From Mesotaenium endlicherianum (Eukaryota > Streptophyta > Zygnematophyceae > Zygnematales > Mesotaeniaceae), in contig WELA01000805.1 in NCBI GenBank assembly GCA_009602735.1, positions 156,298 through 220,297 of the forward strand: DNA of 64,000 bases. The letters run 5' to 3'. Each line of letters starts with the position of its first letter. The stretch's first letter is position 1. Below the pieces are notes generated by a model. That model was not told the origin of the DNA. It did not search any database and saw only the letters and a list, made by a program, of their open reading frames with translations. This document shows positions 21,853-33,264 of the stretch, piece by piece. Position numbers and translations under genes: made by a program.

Positions 21853-24800
21853 GCCAGGAGCCTACCACCCCAAGACCCACTTCACGAGAAGACAACAAGC
21901 CAAGTGAGGTGGAGACCCCCGTTGAAGACGACGTTCCAGCCCCAATGAGTTTGAGAGATTACCTTGGAGGAGAGAAGGTCCACATCTTGGTGGATAGCGG
22001 AGCTCATGGCAACTTCATCGCTGCAAATTTTGCTACCAAGCACGGTATTACTATGCAAACTCTTGACCACGACGAGGAGAATATGATGCCCGACGGGTTC
22101 TCCTATACTACCCCTTCCAAGAAGACGTATCCCTTGGCACTCTCTATCAAGTCCTTCAAGGATAGAGTAGTGCTCTCCCCCATGCAATTGGGCAAGTACG
22201 ACGTCATCCTAGGGACGCCTTGGTTGACCAAGCATAACCCCCAAGTTCATTGGAGGGGCGGTATTATCAAGATCAAGAATGACATCACTTCAAGAATCTG
22301 TATTTTGTGCGCAATCCAGAATATCCAGACCCAAGACATCAAGAAGCCGGCACACGAGATACTATTGTCCGCCCTCCAACTCAAGAGACTTGTGAGGAAG
22401 GGACACGAGCTTCTTTTGGCCTTGATCACGCCAAAAGACATCAAGAAAGACATCGAGAGTTAAGAAGGCAGCCCCCTTCCCAAGGAGATACAAGAAGTCT
22501 TGCAGGACTACAAAGAAGTATTCTCCCCCGAATTGCCCAAGAGCCTACCCTCCAAGAGATTCGTAGACCACAAACTAGAGTTGGAGCCTTGAAGAGCATG
22601 CGAGACACTTGAAAGAAGTCCTCGAAGTATTGAAGCAAAACAAGCTATTTGCGAAGGAGTCAAATTGCGAGTTTGCCAAACAAGAAGTGGAGTTCCTAGG
22701 TCTCCATGTGACTGCTGATGGCATCAAGATGGACCCCAAGAAGACCACGGTGGCCAACCCCCACGACCAAGAAAGAACTCCAATCATTCTTGGGATTTGC
22801 TAATTGGTACAGGAGATTCATCCAGAGCTTTTAGCACATAGCAGCCCCTTTCACGGATCTACTGAAGAAAGACAAGCCATATGTTTGGACCAAGAAAGAG
22901 GAGGAAGCATTCCAACAACTGAAACAAAGATTGACGACATCCCCGGTGCTCACACCCAAGTCCAAACCCAGATTGGCCCTTCCACGTCATCACCGATGCA
23001 TCTTCCTATGCAATAGGAGCAATCCTAAATCAAGACCAAGGCAAGGGACTGCAGCTTATTGCCTACGAGTCAAGGAAGCTAGATCTAGCCAAGCAAAATT
23101 ATACAACCACGGAGCGAGAGGCGTTGGCGATTGTACATGCCTTGAAGGTTTGGCGCTGCTACGTTGAAGGACGCAAGGTACTGGTCACTACGGACCACAA
23201 GGTGTTGAAGCACCTCCAGATGCAGCCGTCTCTCTCGAGGAGACAAGCAAGATGGAGCGGATACTTGCAACAATACAACATCACGATTCTGTACCAGCCC
23301 GGCAAGACAAACCCGGCTGACCCCCTCTCAAGACTGCAGCTAAACGCAGTGATGGTATCCCTGNGCTAAACGCAGTGATGACATCCCTGTTGACAGATCT
23401 GGAAGCTCAATTTTCAGCCGCCTATGAAAGAGGCCCTTACTACAAGAACGGGGAAGCAGCCTTGGACCCATACAAGAAGCAAGAAGGCAATTATTGGGTG
23501 AGGCAAGACACTGGCCAGAGATGTGTTCCTAATGACTTAGACCTCCGGCACTTGCTTCTACGAGAAGCACACGACAACCCTCTTGGAGGGCACTTTAGAA
23601 TCCTAAAGACCACAGGCGTTCTAGCCAGGACTTTTTGTTGGCCAGGCATGTCTAAGCAAGTCAAGGAGAACTGCAAGACCTGTGACACATGCCAAAGAAT
23701 CAAGTCATCATCACAAAAGGCGGAAGGACTCCTCCAACCACTACCAATCTCCGAAAGACGATGGACCGACATCTTAATGAACCTTATCGTGGACCTGCCC
23801 GTGACACCTCCAGGCCATAATGCAATACTCATGGTGGTGGACAGACTTACCAAGATGGCTCATTTTATTCCCACAACAACTAATGCTACAGCACCACAAC
23901 TTGCAAGACTCATCTTTGACAACATCTTCCGACTCCATGGACTATCATCAAGAATTGTGTCGGATAGAGATCCAAGATTCACAAGCCATTTTTGGAAAAA
24001 TCTCTTCAAGAACTTGGGTACATCGCTGAATATGTCCACTGCCTATCACCCGCAATCAAATGGGCAAACCGAGCGTATGAATAATACCCTAAAGACCTCT
24101 CTAAAGACCTACGTGTCTACTCTGGAGCAAGATTGGAACATGTACTTGACCCCCCTGGAGTTTGCCTACAACAACACTACGCAGGCCTCTATCCTAGAGT
24201 CCCCATTCTTCCTCAACTATGGCTTCCATCCGACCACGCCGCTGAGCTTCGCGGTTGGCCATGGTGAAGTACCTGCAACAACAAATTTTATGGAGACATT
24301 AAAAGCAGCCTTACAGCAGCAAAGAAAGCTCTACAAGCGCAAGATGCTCAAGCAAGAGTGACAAACAGGTCCAGAGAAATTACGTACAGAGTGGGTGACA
24401 ACGTGTTACTATCGTCCAAGAATATTTCTCTAAACAATAGGCCTGTCGGCAACAAGTTCTCTCCCAAGTATTTGGGACCCTTCAAGATTATCCAGCAAGT
24501 CAGCCCCGTTGCTTTCAAGCTAGAACTTCCCTAAACTATGCACATTAATCTCGTATTCCACGCTTCCTTTTTCAAGCCATATGTGCAACCGGACAACAAG
24601 TTCCCAGGACGTGTGACAACCCCACCAACTCCAACAACAGTGGATGATCATTTGGAGTACAAAGTGGAAGACATAGTGGTTATGAGAAGTTTCAGGAGAC
24701 AACAGCAATACTTGATCAAGTGGAAAGGATATCCAGATTCTGAGAATAGTTGGGTGGCGGCGCACTACCTTGACAAAGTTCAGAGAAAGCTGAAACGCTT

Positions 24801-24933
24801 CCATGCCGCCAACCCCCATCTTGGACCAGCCCCAAGTCTCTCTACTACAAGCCCAAAGAATTCAGGGAGGAAGCCTGCCACCATCAAGAAGGAGCAAAAG
24901 ACCCCCTGTGAAATTAATCGACTTACCAAATAG
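21813..24933 (+). pseudogene. D element pol, broken
   Basis: Protease with VDSGAHGNF is open to a TAA at about 22461, where element A has CAA. After GLP-like sequence, about 500 bp are missing relative to A (29142-29641), joined at a CC microhomology near 22588, which removes the RT active site. An 11-bp loss near 22752 shifts frame. RNase H and integrase remain in pieces (23124-23369, 23375-24361), the latter with finger and DDE motifs, and a chromodomain is at 24538-24900. An N with a duplicated 25-bp stretch lies at 23364. Element T cuts the 3' end. Confidence 0.88.
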
Positions 24934-25626
24934 ACGATTAACAATTAATGAAGATCTTTATATCAGCAAGTAATCCTTATGGTGTTTTCTGTTAATTGAT
25001 TAAACAGCGAAGGACAACACACTAGCAATAGACAACACTTCGCAAGTCAAATGCAAGTAAACTAGCATCAATAATGCAATCAGTAAACTCGTACCTAAGC
25101 AAGGCTGGAAGACAATGCGTGTCAATGGCTTCTTGCCTTGGATTTAGATCTCTCTCAATAAGCTGTACAAGAGAGTTGGCCTCGTTTCCAAATGCCAAAC
25201 TCGAGAGCAATCCTAGCATATGTACATGGAATGAGTTTACTGTTCAACTGCAAGTGCAATGGCACCGCCTACCAGGGAATTAACCACGTTGGTAGGACCT
25301 CGGTTAACCAAATCCACCGCCATCTCCCATCATTCTGAATCGTCATCCATCCTAGGGATGTCATCTGGCCTTTCATCTAGCACACCACACTTGGTTGCAG
25401 ATTTAGGCATCTTGCTGCTACCGAGTACGGAAGTCAGCTGGCTGTTAAAAAATGTGTCAGCAAGCTGACCTGAGCTGACTTCAGCCTGCTGCTCCCGGCT
25501 GAGTCATTAAATTGATTATTTACTAAAGTCCAGCGAACTCAATCTTGACTAAAGCTCAGCAGGCTGAACTTATTCAACTATTCTATATAATGAATATTAT
25601 ATGGACAAATATAGTGATTCATTATA
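24909..25626 (-). repeat. 3' LTR of T
   Basis: 718 bp, minus strand. It starts TTATAATGAATC (family start TGTAATGAATC, decayed) at 25626 and ends TTAATTTCA at 24909. Related to T1, T2 and the F LTR. It carries repeated CAGCCTGCTG-type hairpin motifs. Confidence 0.88.
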
Positions 25627-25640
25627 ATCCCTCCAACTTA
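25627..25640 (-). other. Polypurine tract of T
   Basis: Minus-strand TTAAGTTGGAGGGA(T) directly before the 3' LTR, also found before the F LTR at 41659-41673. A GTTGTCG-AGG-CGACAAC hairpin (25645-25661) lies just upstream. Confidence 0.75.
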
Positions 25641-25745
25641 ACAGGTTGTCGCCTCGACAACACTGACACTGGGTACATGGGTTTTCCCAACTAAAAGTAC
25701 TGATCTCCCTCTCATACAGCGTGCTAAGCCCTTGGCCCTCTGCCC

Positions 25746-26584
25746 CTAGAAGGGTGATGTCCCTGGGGCTCTATGGTCAGGGGAGTCAGACCTCCTCCTG
25801 TCTTGGGGTCTCCTAAAGCCTGGGGGATCCGCGTAGGGACCGCGCGGAGAACGCAGAAACTGTGTTGTTTCCTCCTGCACGGTCTAGAACTGAATGGAGG
25901 CCGCCTTCTTTTGGGCAGCCCTCAAACTGACTGGTACATATACCGACATCCTAAAAGGATGTTGCATGACATGAGCCAAGGGCACATGCCCTCTCTGCGA
26001 GGGAGATGCTGGCAGGCCTCTGGCTATTTCTCTAACAGCCCTCCTGTCTGCCCTGTCTGACTGGGTCTCCATGCCTGGAGATGGGCTCTGTCCTCTGGCA
26101 GTTCCCAGCCAAGTGATATCTTCCTCTTCAGCGAGCTGATGCAGGGCCAACCCAGTCTTCTCCCTTACAGGGGATGTGGCAGGTGTCAGGATCACAGCGG
26201 GGCTAGTGTCCTCCTCCTCGCCTTCCTCTTCTTCTTCCTCTGACCCCTCCTCCTCTCCGTCCCCTGGTTCCTCTGAGACTGCTGGGGTCTCTTCTGTCAG
26301 CTGCTCCAGCTCTTCCCGAGAAAAAGAATATCCCACTGACCTTCCCCTTTTGGGTGCTGGTGGGGGCTGCTGAGTCCAGATTGCACACAGATCCTTTTCC
26401 TCCTGCTTGCTTGCCCATTTGGCATAAGCGTGCTTCCCTTTAGAGAATGACTCTCGGGCCCTGCTCCTATCGTCCTGCATTTCTTGGCTCATGCAGTCTC
26501 TTACTCCATTCAATCTTGGGTCCCAAGCTGCAATGTGAGGAGGCAATACTATGTTCCCCTTTAGGTCTGTTAGGAAATCCTCAT
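25746..26584 (-). pseudogene. ORF3 of T, C-terminal part
   Basis: Continues the ORF3 frame from 33265 across element A with no frame change once one CTCAT copy is removed. The protein here has a PPHIAAWDPRLNG motif, a basic KGKHAYAKWASKQEEKD segment, and a Glu-rich acidic run of more than 20 residues (about 26205-26270). The tail has ETQSDRADRRAVREIARG, VPLAHVMQHPF and YVPVSLRAAQ. A TAG at 25884-25886 is premature: copy F continues and the same frame in T matches F's tail down to the stop at 25746. No transmembrane segment or signal peptide is visible, so it is not a typical env. Function unknown. Confidence 0.75.
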
Positions 26585-27087
26585 TGTAGTGATTTGAGTT
26601 ATTATATATTAGTTCGCATATATTTTAATGTTTTCAAATATATTTGGAGTAGTATTGTGTGGAGTCAAGTGTGAATAGGTACTCTAGTAACTTGGTTCAT
26701 GTCCTTTGAACCTTCCAAGGCATTTTCGAAGTTAGAGGAAAGACCTAGAAGAACTCCATGTGGCAAAAGTCAGATGTGCCATTTTTAGGTCAAAAGGACA
26801 TGTGTACATTATTCTAGAAAGAGGTGGCAAGTTTTGGGATGTGTTGGGTGCCAACACATCAACATACACCTTCCTAGAAATTACTTATGTAGCAAGTATA
26901 TAAACAAGAGCTAGAACATAGAAAGACATTCCAGAATCACTCTTGTACTTGCCAAAATCCAGAAATATATTAACTTTCAAGAAGCCATCTCTCTTTCAAG
27001 AAGCTACCACTTGTGTTCAAAGATCCTTGTCTTGAATAGATAAAGTATTCTGTTTTACTAAGTACTTTATCTATCTGTTTCACTACA
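26585..27087 (+). repeat. 5' LTR of A
   Basis: 503 bp, TGTAGTGATTTG to TTTCACTACA. A TATATAA box at 26897-26903 is the likely promoter element, about 190 bp before the LTR end. Confidence 0.95.
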
Positions 27088-27088
27088 G

Positions 27089-27100
27089 TGGTATCGGAGC
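27089..27100 (+). other. Primer-binding site of A
   Basis: TGGTATCGGAGC, complementary to the 3' end of initiator tRNA-Met with one difference. Confidence 0.9.
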
Positions 27101-27124
27101 TAGGCACTTTGGTAGCACAAGAAG

Positions 27125-28405
27125 ATGGCCGATCCTCAAGACCAACAGCAAGCTTTCGAAGGAAGCCCTTCCTCTCCAAGACACCCTCCTCCAGCGCCGA
27201 TGGGAGAGCCCACTCAAGAAAATCTGCAACAACAAGAAGCACCACAAGGAGGAGCACACCCTCCTCCAGCGTCGATGGGAGAGCCTACTCAAGGAAATCT
27301 GCAACAACAAGAAGCACCACAAGGAGGAGCACCGTCAAATCCCGTGGCAGCCGCTATAGCAAAGTTGACCCCACCACAAGGAGTTCCCGCAAATGAGTGG
27401 GCAGCCTTCCTAATGACCGTCCACAACCAAGTGGGCTTGGCCACCTATGAAGCAACCGTGCAAGCGTCAAGAGAAGCTATGGCTGCCATGGTTGCCCCTA
27501 TTGCGAGCAATGCTCAAAATCCAGCCCCGGCTCAAGCGCCTCCACAAGAGCCAACGAGAGCAAGGAAACTCATCAAGCCCGGCAAACCCGACACTTTCAA
27601 CCCCGGGAAAGGTGCCAACCTGAATTTATGGCTCTACCAAGTGGAGACGTACCTCGCGTTCCTTGAAGTACCCGAGGAGGACTACGTTCCCTTTGCCGTT
27701 ACCTTACTTAGAGGAGCAGCAACATCATGGTGGCGTAACTATCAAGCGGCTATATATCAAGCTATGGCGCACCCCATGCTCGGCCAAGAGCCCCCACCAT
27801 CATATGCAAGATGGGCAGATTTTCGTGAGGCCCTCAAGAAGCAATTCATGCCCATCAATGCGGAGAAGATTGCCCGAGGAAAGCTCCACCATCTCAAGCA
27901 AACGACGTCCGTTCAAGAGTATACATCCAGATTTCACGCCCTCACTCTTGAGATCCCCAACATGTCTCTCGAGGAGAAGATTGACCGTTACATCTTTGGC
28001 CTCAAACCCAAGGTGGCAAAGGAAGTGGAGTTACGCGACTTGACGGACTTCTCAAAGATCATTGAAGTGGCCCAAAAGGTGGATACCTTGGATTTCAAGC
28101 ACTCCGTGCCTTCATCTTCACGGGTACCGACGACGCGGGTGTACGCAGCCCCTTCCACATCCGAATCTGGACCCACACCCATGGAAATCGGAGTTATTAA
28201 AAGGGACCCCGCGGCTGCCCGGAAGAGTGGAAGACCCTCCAATGACACTTATGATGCAAGAAACCAGCAAGGAGTGAAAGCAAGACTCTCCCCGGCTGAA
28301 AAAGAAGCTCTCATGACGGCTGGACTATGCTTCTATTGCAAGGAAAAGGGCCATCGTGCACTTTCATGCCCCAAAAAGTTGTCAAAAAACGGACAGCGCC
28401 GGTAG
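27125..28405 (+). CDS. A element Gag
   Basis: 426 codons, almost identical to C Gag. The N-terminal Pro/Gln-rich 25-residue unit is duplicated in tandem (27183-27332). The gag domain ([46 protein letters not shown]) and CCHC knuckle ([14 protein letters not shown]) follow. Its stop TAG at 28403 lies inside the frameshift hairpin. Confidence 0.95.
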   Translation: MADPQDQQQAFEGSPSSPRHPPPAPMGEPTQENLQQQEAPQGGAHPPPASMGEPTQGNLQQQEAPQGGAPSNPVAAAIAKLTPPQGVPANEWAAFLMTVHNQVGLATYEATVQASREAMAAMVAPIASNAQNPAPAQAPPQEPTRARKLIKPGKPDTFNPGKGANLNLWLYQVETYLAFLEVPEEDYVPFAVTLLRGAATSWWRNYQAAIYQAMAHPMLGQEPPPSYARWADFREALKKQFMPINAEKIARGKLHHLKQTTSVQEYTSRFHALTLEIPNMSLEEKIDRYIFGLKPKVAKEVELRDLTDFSKIIEVAQKVDTLDFKHSVPSSSRVPTTRVYAAPSTSESGPTPMEIGVIKRDPAAARKSGRPSNDTYDARNQQGVKARLSPAEKEALMTAGLCFYCKEKGHRALSCPKKLSKNGQRR

Positions 28406-31400
28406 GCCAGGAGCCTACCACCCCAAGACCCACTTCACGAGAAGGCAACACGCCAAGTGAGGTGGAGACCCCCGTTGAAGACGACGTTCCAGCCCCAATG
28501 AGTTTGAGAGGTTACCTTGGAGGAGAGAAGGTCCACATCTTGGTGGATAGCGGAGCTCAAGGCAACTTCATTGCTGCAGATTTTGCCACCAAGCACGGTA
28601 TTACTATGCGAACTCTTGACCACGACGAGGAGATTATGATGCCCGATGGATTCTCCTATACTACCCCTTCCAAGAAGACGTACCCCTTGGCACTCTCTAT
28701 CAAGTCCTTCAAGGATAGAGTAGTGTTCTCCCCCATGCAATTGGGCAAGTACGACGTCATCCTAGGGACGCCTTGGTTGACCAAGCACAACCCCCAAGTT
28801 GATTGGAGGACCGGTACTATCAAGATCAAGAATGACATCACTTCAAGAATCTGTATTTTGCGCGCAATCCAGAATATCCAGACCCAAGACATCCAGAAGC
28901 CGGCACACGAGATACTATTGTCCGCCCTCCAACTCAAGAGACTTGTGAGGAAGGGACACGAGCTTCTTTTGGCCTTGATCACGCCAAAAGACATCAAGAA
29001 AGACATCGAGAGTCAAGAAGGCAGCCCCGTTCCCAAGGAGATACAAGAAGTCTTTGAGGACTACAAAGAAGTGTTCTCCCCGGAATTGCCCAAGGGCCTA
29101 CCCCCCAAAAGATTCGTAGACCACAAGATAGAGTTGGAGCCCGGAAGCAAGCCCATCTCTCGGCCTACGTTCAAAATGTCATACACGGAGCTAGACGAAG
29201 TCAAGAAGCAAATCAAGGAGCTACTGGAGCATGGCTTCATTCGACCTAGCAAGTCGCCATTTGGAGCCCCGGTGCTATTTGTCAAGAAGAAAGATGGTAC
29301 CTTGAGGATGTGTGTGGACTATCGCGCCCTCAACAAGATCACCATCAAGAATCGATACCCGCTGCCGCGCATGGATGAGCTCATGGACCGGCTGGTTGGA
29401 GCCAAGTACTTCACGAAGATTGACTTACGGAGCGGCTACCACCAGATTCGCATCGCAGAACCGGACATAGAGAAGACGGCATTCAGGACAAGATATGGAC
29501 ATTTTGAGTTCATGGTCCTGCCATTTGGACTCACCAACGCGCCAGCAACTTTCATGACTATGATGAACACCATATTTCAGCCCATGTTGGACAGATTTGT
29601 GGTGGTATTCATCGATGACATCCTTATCTACAGCAAGACCCTTGAAGAGCATGCGAGACACTTGAAAGAAGTCCTTGAAGTATTGAAGCAAAACAAGCTG
29701 TTTGCGAAGGAGTCAAAATGCGAGTTTGCCAAACAAGAAGTGGAGTTCCTAGGTCTCCACGTGACTGCTGATGGCATCAAGATAGACCCCAAGAAGACCA
29801 CGGTGGTGGAGGAATGGCCAACCCCCACGACCAAGAAAGAACTCCAGTCATTCTTGGGATTTGCCAATTGGTACAGAAAATTCATCCAAGGCTTCTCGCA
29901 CATAGCAGCCCCCCTGACAGATCTACTCAAGAAGGACAGGCTATATACATGGACCGAGAAAGAGGAAGAGGCATTTCAAGAGTTAAAGCGAAGATTGACC
30001 ACATCCCCGGTGCTCACACTCCCAAGTCCAAACCCAGATTGGCCCTTCCACGTCATCACCGATGCATCTTCCTATGCAATAGGAGCAATCCTGCTTCAAG
30101 ACCAAGGCAAGGGACTGCAGCCCATCGCCTACGAGTCAAGGAAGCTAAATCCAGCCGAGCAAAATTATACAACCACGGAGCGAGAGGCATTGGCGATTGT
30201 ACATGCCTTGAAGGTTTGGCGCTGCTACGTTGAAGGACGCAAAGTACTGGTCACCACGGACCACGAGGCGTTAAAGCACCTCCAGACGCAGCCGTATCTC
30301 TCAAGGAGACAAGCAAGATGGAGCGGATACTTGCAACAATACAACATCACGATTCAGTACCAGCCCGGCAAGACAAACCCGGCTGACCCCCTCTCAAGAC
30401 TGCAATTAAATGCAGTGATGGTATCCCTGAAGACAGATCTGGAAGCTCGATTTTCAGCCGCCTATGAAAGAGACCCTTACTACAAGAACGGAGAAGCAGC
30501 CTTGGACCCATGCAAGAAGCAAGAAGGCAATTATTGGGTGAGGCAAGATACGGGCCAGAGATGTGTTCCTAATGACTTAGACCTCCGGCTCTTGCTTCTA
30601 CGAGAAGCACACGACAACCCTCTTGGAGGACACTTTGGAATCCTAAGGACCACGGGCGTTCTAGCTAGGACTTATTGTTGGCCAGGCATGTCTAAGCAAG
30701 TCAAGGAGTACTGCAGGAGCTGTGACACATGCCAAAGAATCAAGCCATCATCGCAAAAGGCGGGAGGACTCCTCCAACCACTACCAATCCCCGAAAGACA
30801 ATGGACGGACATCTCAATGGACCTTATCGTGGACTTGCCCGTGACACCTCGAGGCCATAATGCAATACTCACGGTGGTGGACAGACTTACCAAGATGGCT
30901 CATTTTATTCCCACGACGACTAAGGCTACAGCACCACAACTTGCAAGACTCATCTTTGACAACATCTTCCGACTCCATGGACTACCATCAAGAATTGTGT
31001 CAGATAGAGATCCAAGATTCACAAGCCATTTCTGGAAAAATCTCTTCAAGAACTTGGGTACATCGCTGGATATGTCTACTGCCTACCACCCACAATCAGA
31101 TGGGCAAACCGAGCGTATGAATCGTACCCTAAAGACCTCTCTAAAGGCCTACGTGTCTACCCTCGAGCAAGACTGGGACATGTACTTGACCCCCCTCGAG
31201 TTTGCCTACAACAACACTACGCAGGCCTCTACCCAAGAGTCCCCATTCTTCCTCAACTATGGCTTCCATCCGACCACGCCACTGAGCTTCACGGCTGGCC
31301 ATGATGAAGTACCTGCAGCCACAGATTTTATGGAGACATTAGAAGCAGCCCTTACAGCAGCGAAGAAAGCTCTACAACACGCGCAAGATGCTCAAGCAAG

Positions 31401-31992
31401 AGTGGCGAACAGATCCAGAAGAGAAATTACGTACAGAGTGGGTGACAACGTGTTACTATCATCCAAGAACATTTCCCTGAACAACAGGCCTGCCGGCAGC
31501 AAGTTCTCTCCCAAGTATTTGGGACCCTTCAAGATTATCCAGCAAGTCAACCCCGTTGCTTTCAAGCTAGAACTTCCCCAGACTATGCACATCGACCCCG
31601 TATTCCACGCTTCCCTCTTCAAGCCATATGTGCAACCCGACAACAAGTTCCCAGGACGTGTGACAACCCCACCAGCCCCAACAATAGTGGATGATCATTT
31701 GGAGTACGAAGTGGAAGACATAGTGGCTATGAGAAATTTCAGGAGACAGCAGCAATACTTGATCAAGTGGAAAGGATATCCAGATTCGGAGAATAGTTGG
31801 GTGGCGGCGCACTACCTTGACAAAGTTCAGAGAAAGTTGAAGCGCTTCCATGCCGCCAACCCCCATCTTGGACCAGCCCCAAGTCTCTCTACTAGAAGCC
31901 CGAAGACTTCAGGGAGGCAGCCTGCCACCATCAAGAAGCAGCAGAAGACCCCTTGGAGGCAGCCTGCAAGAACAAGAAAGAGGAAAAATTGA
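28327..31992 (+). CDS. A element Pol polyprotein
   Basis: 1221 codons, no interruption. Retropepsin DSG near residue 75; RT with [15 protein letters not shown] and [10 protein letters not shown] near 428-437; RNase H Asp-Glu-Asp at about 576, 617 and 644; integrase HHCC finger at 760-800 and DDE at about 835, 891 and 926 ([19 protein letters not shown]). The [11 protein letters not shown] motif and a chromodomain with YLIKWKGY and SENSW follow. The basic C-terminus ends RTRKRKN. The first Met of the open frame lies in the gag overlap, so translation is expected by frameshift rather than from that Met. Confidence 0.95.
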   Translation: MLLLQGKGPSCTFMPQKVVKKRTAPVGQEPTTPRPTSREGNTPSEVETPVEDDVPAPMSLRGYLGGEKVHILVDSGAQGNFIAADFATKHGITMRTLDHDEEIMMPDGFSYTTPSKKTYPLALSIKSFKDRVVFSPMQLGKYDVILGTPWLTKHNPQVDWRTGTIKIKNDITSRICILRAIQNIQTQDIQKPAHEILLSALQLKRLVRKGHELLLALITPKDIKKDIESQEGSPVPKEIQEVFEDYKEVFSPELPKGLPPKRFVDHKIELEPGSKPISRPTFKMSYTELDEVKKQIKELLEHGFIRPSKSPFGAPVLFVKKKDGTLRMCVDYRALNKITIKNRYPLPRMDELMDRLVGAKYFTKIDLRSGYHQIRIAEPDIEKTAFRTRYGHFEFMVLPFGLTNAPATFMTMMNTIFQPMLDRFVVVFIDDILIYSKTLEEHARHLKEVLEVLKQNKLFAKESKCEFAKQEVEFLGLHVTADGIKIDPKKTTVVEEWPTPTTKKELQSFLGFANWYRKFIQGFSHIAAPLTDLLKKDRLYTWTEKEEEAFQELKRRLTTSPVLTLPSPNPDWPFHVITDASSYAIGAILLQDQGKGLQPIAYESRKLNPAEQNYTTTEREALAIVHALKVWRCYVEGRKVLVTTDHEALKHLQTQPYLSRRQARWSGYLQQYNITIQYQPGKTNPADPLSRLQLNAVMVSLKTDLEARFSAAYERDPYYKNGEAALDPCKKQEGNYWVRQDTGQRCVPNDLDLRLLLLREAHDNPLGGHFGILRTTGVLARTYCWPGMSKQVKEYCRSCDTCQRIKPSSQKAGGLLQPLPIPERQWTDISMDLIVDLPVTPRGHNAILTVVDRLTKMAHFIPTTTKATAPQLARLIFDNIFRLHGLPSRIVSDRDPRFTSHFWKNLFKNLGTSLDMSTAYHPQSDGQTERMNRTLKTSLKAYVSTLEQDWDMYLTPLEFAYNNTTQASTQESPFFLNYGFHPTTPLSFTAGHDEVPAATDFMETLEAALTAAKKALQHAQDAQARVANRSRREITYRVGDNVLLSSKNISLNNRPAGSKFSPKYLGPFKIIQQVNPVAFKLELPQTMHIDPVFHASLFKPYVQPDNKFPGRVTTPPAPTIVDDHLEYEVEDIVAMRNFRRQQQYLIKWKGYPDSENSWVAAHYLDKVQRKLKRFHAANPHLGPAPSLSTRSPKTSGRQPATIKKQQKTPWRQPARTRKRKN
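28384..28419 (+). promoter_or_regulatory. Gag-pol -1 frameshift signal (A)
   Basis: A AAA AAC (28384-28390) is in gag phase (TCA AAA AAC). A 10-nt spacer follows, then the hairpin GGTAGGC-CAGGA-GCCTACC (28401-28419), which includes the gag stop. Pol lies in the -1 frame and overlaps gag by 79 nt, exactly what such a site needs. Confidence 0.82.
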
Positions 31993-32617
31993 CATTAGAC
32001 ACTCTTCTCTTCTCGCAGTTTCTGGACAGAAAACTAAAACTGCTACTGGTAATAGGTCTCTGCATAATAAATTCTGAAAATTTACCTGGCTGTAGTCCAT
32101 GAGTAGCCGGTCATTTAGAGTCCAAGTTTGCTCAATTTGGAGCACTGGTGAGAGAGATATGATGCTCTAAGTAGAAGGGGGTCAGGCTGCTGGCATTGTT
32201 AGGACAGAATATGCCTTCTGACATTGTGCCTTCCCCTGAACTTGGAATGCTCTGAAACTCAAGACTCTGGTAGAACATCTTACAGCGCCCAGTTTGAGAC
32301 TTAGTTTGCAGAATTTGGAGAAGTATAGAAGGACTTATGATTTTCAGAAGTTTCTGCACAGATTTGGAGGAGTGCCTACTCTCTCAGCTCTCAACGACAC
32401 TCCAGAAATGAGAATGCTCTCAAATTTGGTGACCCGGTAGAGTTCTCCGACGCGGTCCGTCTGGCACTCGAATTTTCAGATTTGGAGCAGTTCTGTGGCC
32501 GCTATGAATTTTTGAGTTCGTGGCAGATTCTGGGCCAACTTGTACAATTTTCTTTATCATTAAGGAGTAGGCTAGCCAATAAGGTCACACCACCTACGAC
32601 CTTGCCTAGTCTACCTT

Positions 32618-32735
32618 ACATGTGTAGCACCTGACTTGGCGCCTTTGACTAGTCCTCTTCACATGTGTGGCATCTGACTTGAAACTGTTGACTAGTTTGC
32701 TCCACATGTGTAAGACCTGACTTGACGCGCCGAGA
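32618..32735 (+). repeat. 43-bp tandem repeats in A 3' UTR
   Basis: ACATGTGT followed by CTGACTTG and TTGACTAGT recurs at 32618, 32661 and 32704, a 43-bp period; the third copy is partial. It lies just before the PPT. The same block is in D (about 40545-40660). Confidence 0.75.
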
Positions 32736-32750
32736 CGTCGCTTTTTCTAT

Positions 32751-32761
32751 CGGGGGGGTGA
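32751..32761 (+). other. Polypurine tract of A
   Basis: CGGGGGGGTGA immediately before the 3' LTR; D has GGGAGGGTGA at the same place. Confidence 0.85.
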
Positions 32762-33264
32762 TGTAGTGATTTGAGTTATTATATATTAGTTTGCATATAT
32801 TTTAATGTTTTCAAATATATTTGGAGTAGTATTGTGTGGAGTCAAGTGTGAATAGGTACTCTAGTAACTTGGTTCATGTCCTTTGAACCTTCCAAGGCAT
32901 TTTCGAAGTTAGAGGAAAGACCTAGAAGAACTCCATGTGGCAAAAGTCAGATGTGCCATTTTTAGGTCAAAAGGACATGTGTACATTATTCTAGAAAGAG
33001 GTGGCAAGTTTTGGGATGTGTTGGGTGCCAACACATCAACATACACCTTCCTAGAAATTACTTATGTAGCAAGTATATAAACAAGAGCTAGAACATAGAA
33101 AGACATTGGAGAATCACTCTTGTACTTGCCAAAATCCAGAAATATATTAACTTTCAAGAAGCCATCTCTCTTTCAAGAAGCTACCACTTGTGTTCAAAGA
33201 TCCTTGTCTTGAATAGATAAAGTATTCTGTTTTACTAAGTACTTTATCTATCTGTTTCACTACA
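32762..33264 (+). repeat. 3' LTR of A
   Basis: 503 bp. Relative to the 5' LTR it differs at one base near the start (TTCGCA vs TTTGCA) and at two adjacent bases (CATTCC vs CATTGG). Confidence 0.95.

Larger units (their letters stand above)
26585..33264 (+). mobile_element. Ty3/gypsy chromovirus 'A', complete and apparently intact
   Basis: 6,680 bp with two 503-bp LTRs, PBS, Gag, Pol, PPT and a perfect CTCAT duplication (26580-26584, 33265-33269). The two LTRs differ by about 3 bases on reading, so the insertion is recent. All coding motifs are present. It is the innermost and youngest layer of the nest and interrupts ORF3 of T. Confidence 0.96.

Noticed and set aside
27188-27396. Antisense and shadow frames over gag and pol of A, C and D
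   Set aside because: They mirror the real genes in other frames and recur with them; no independent motif.
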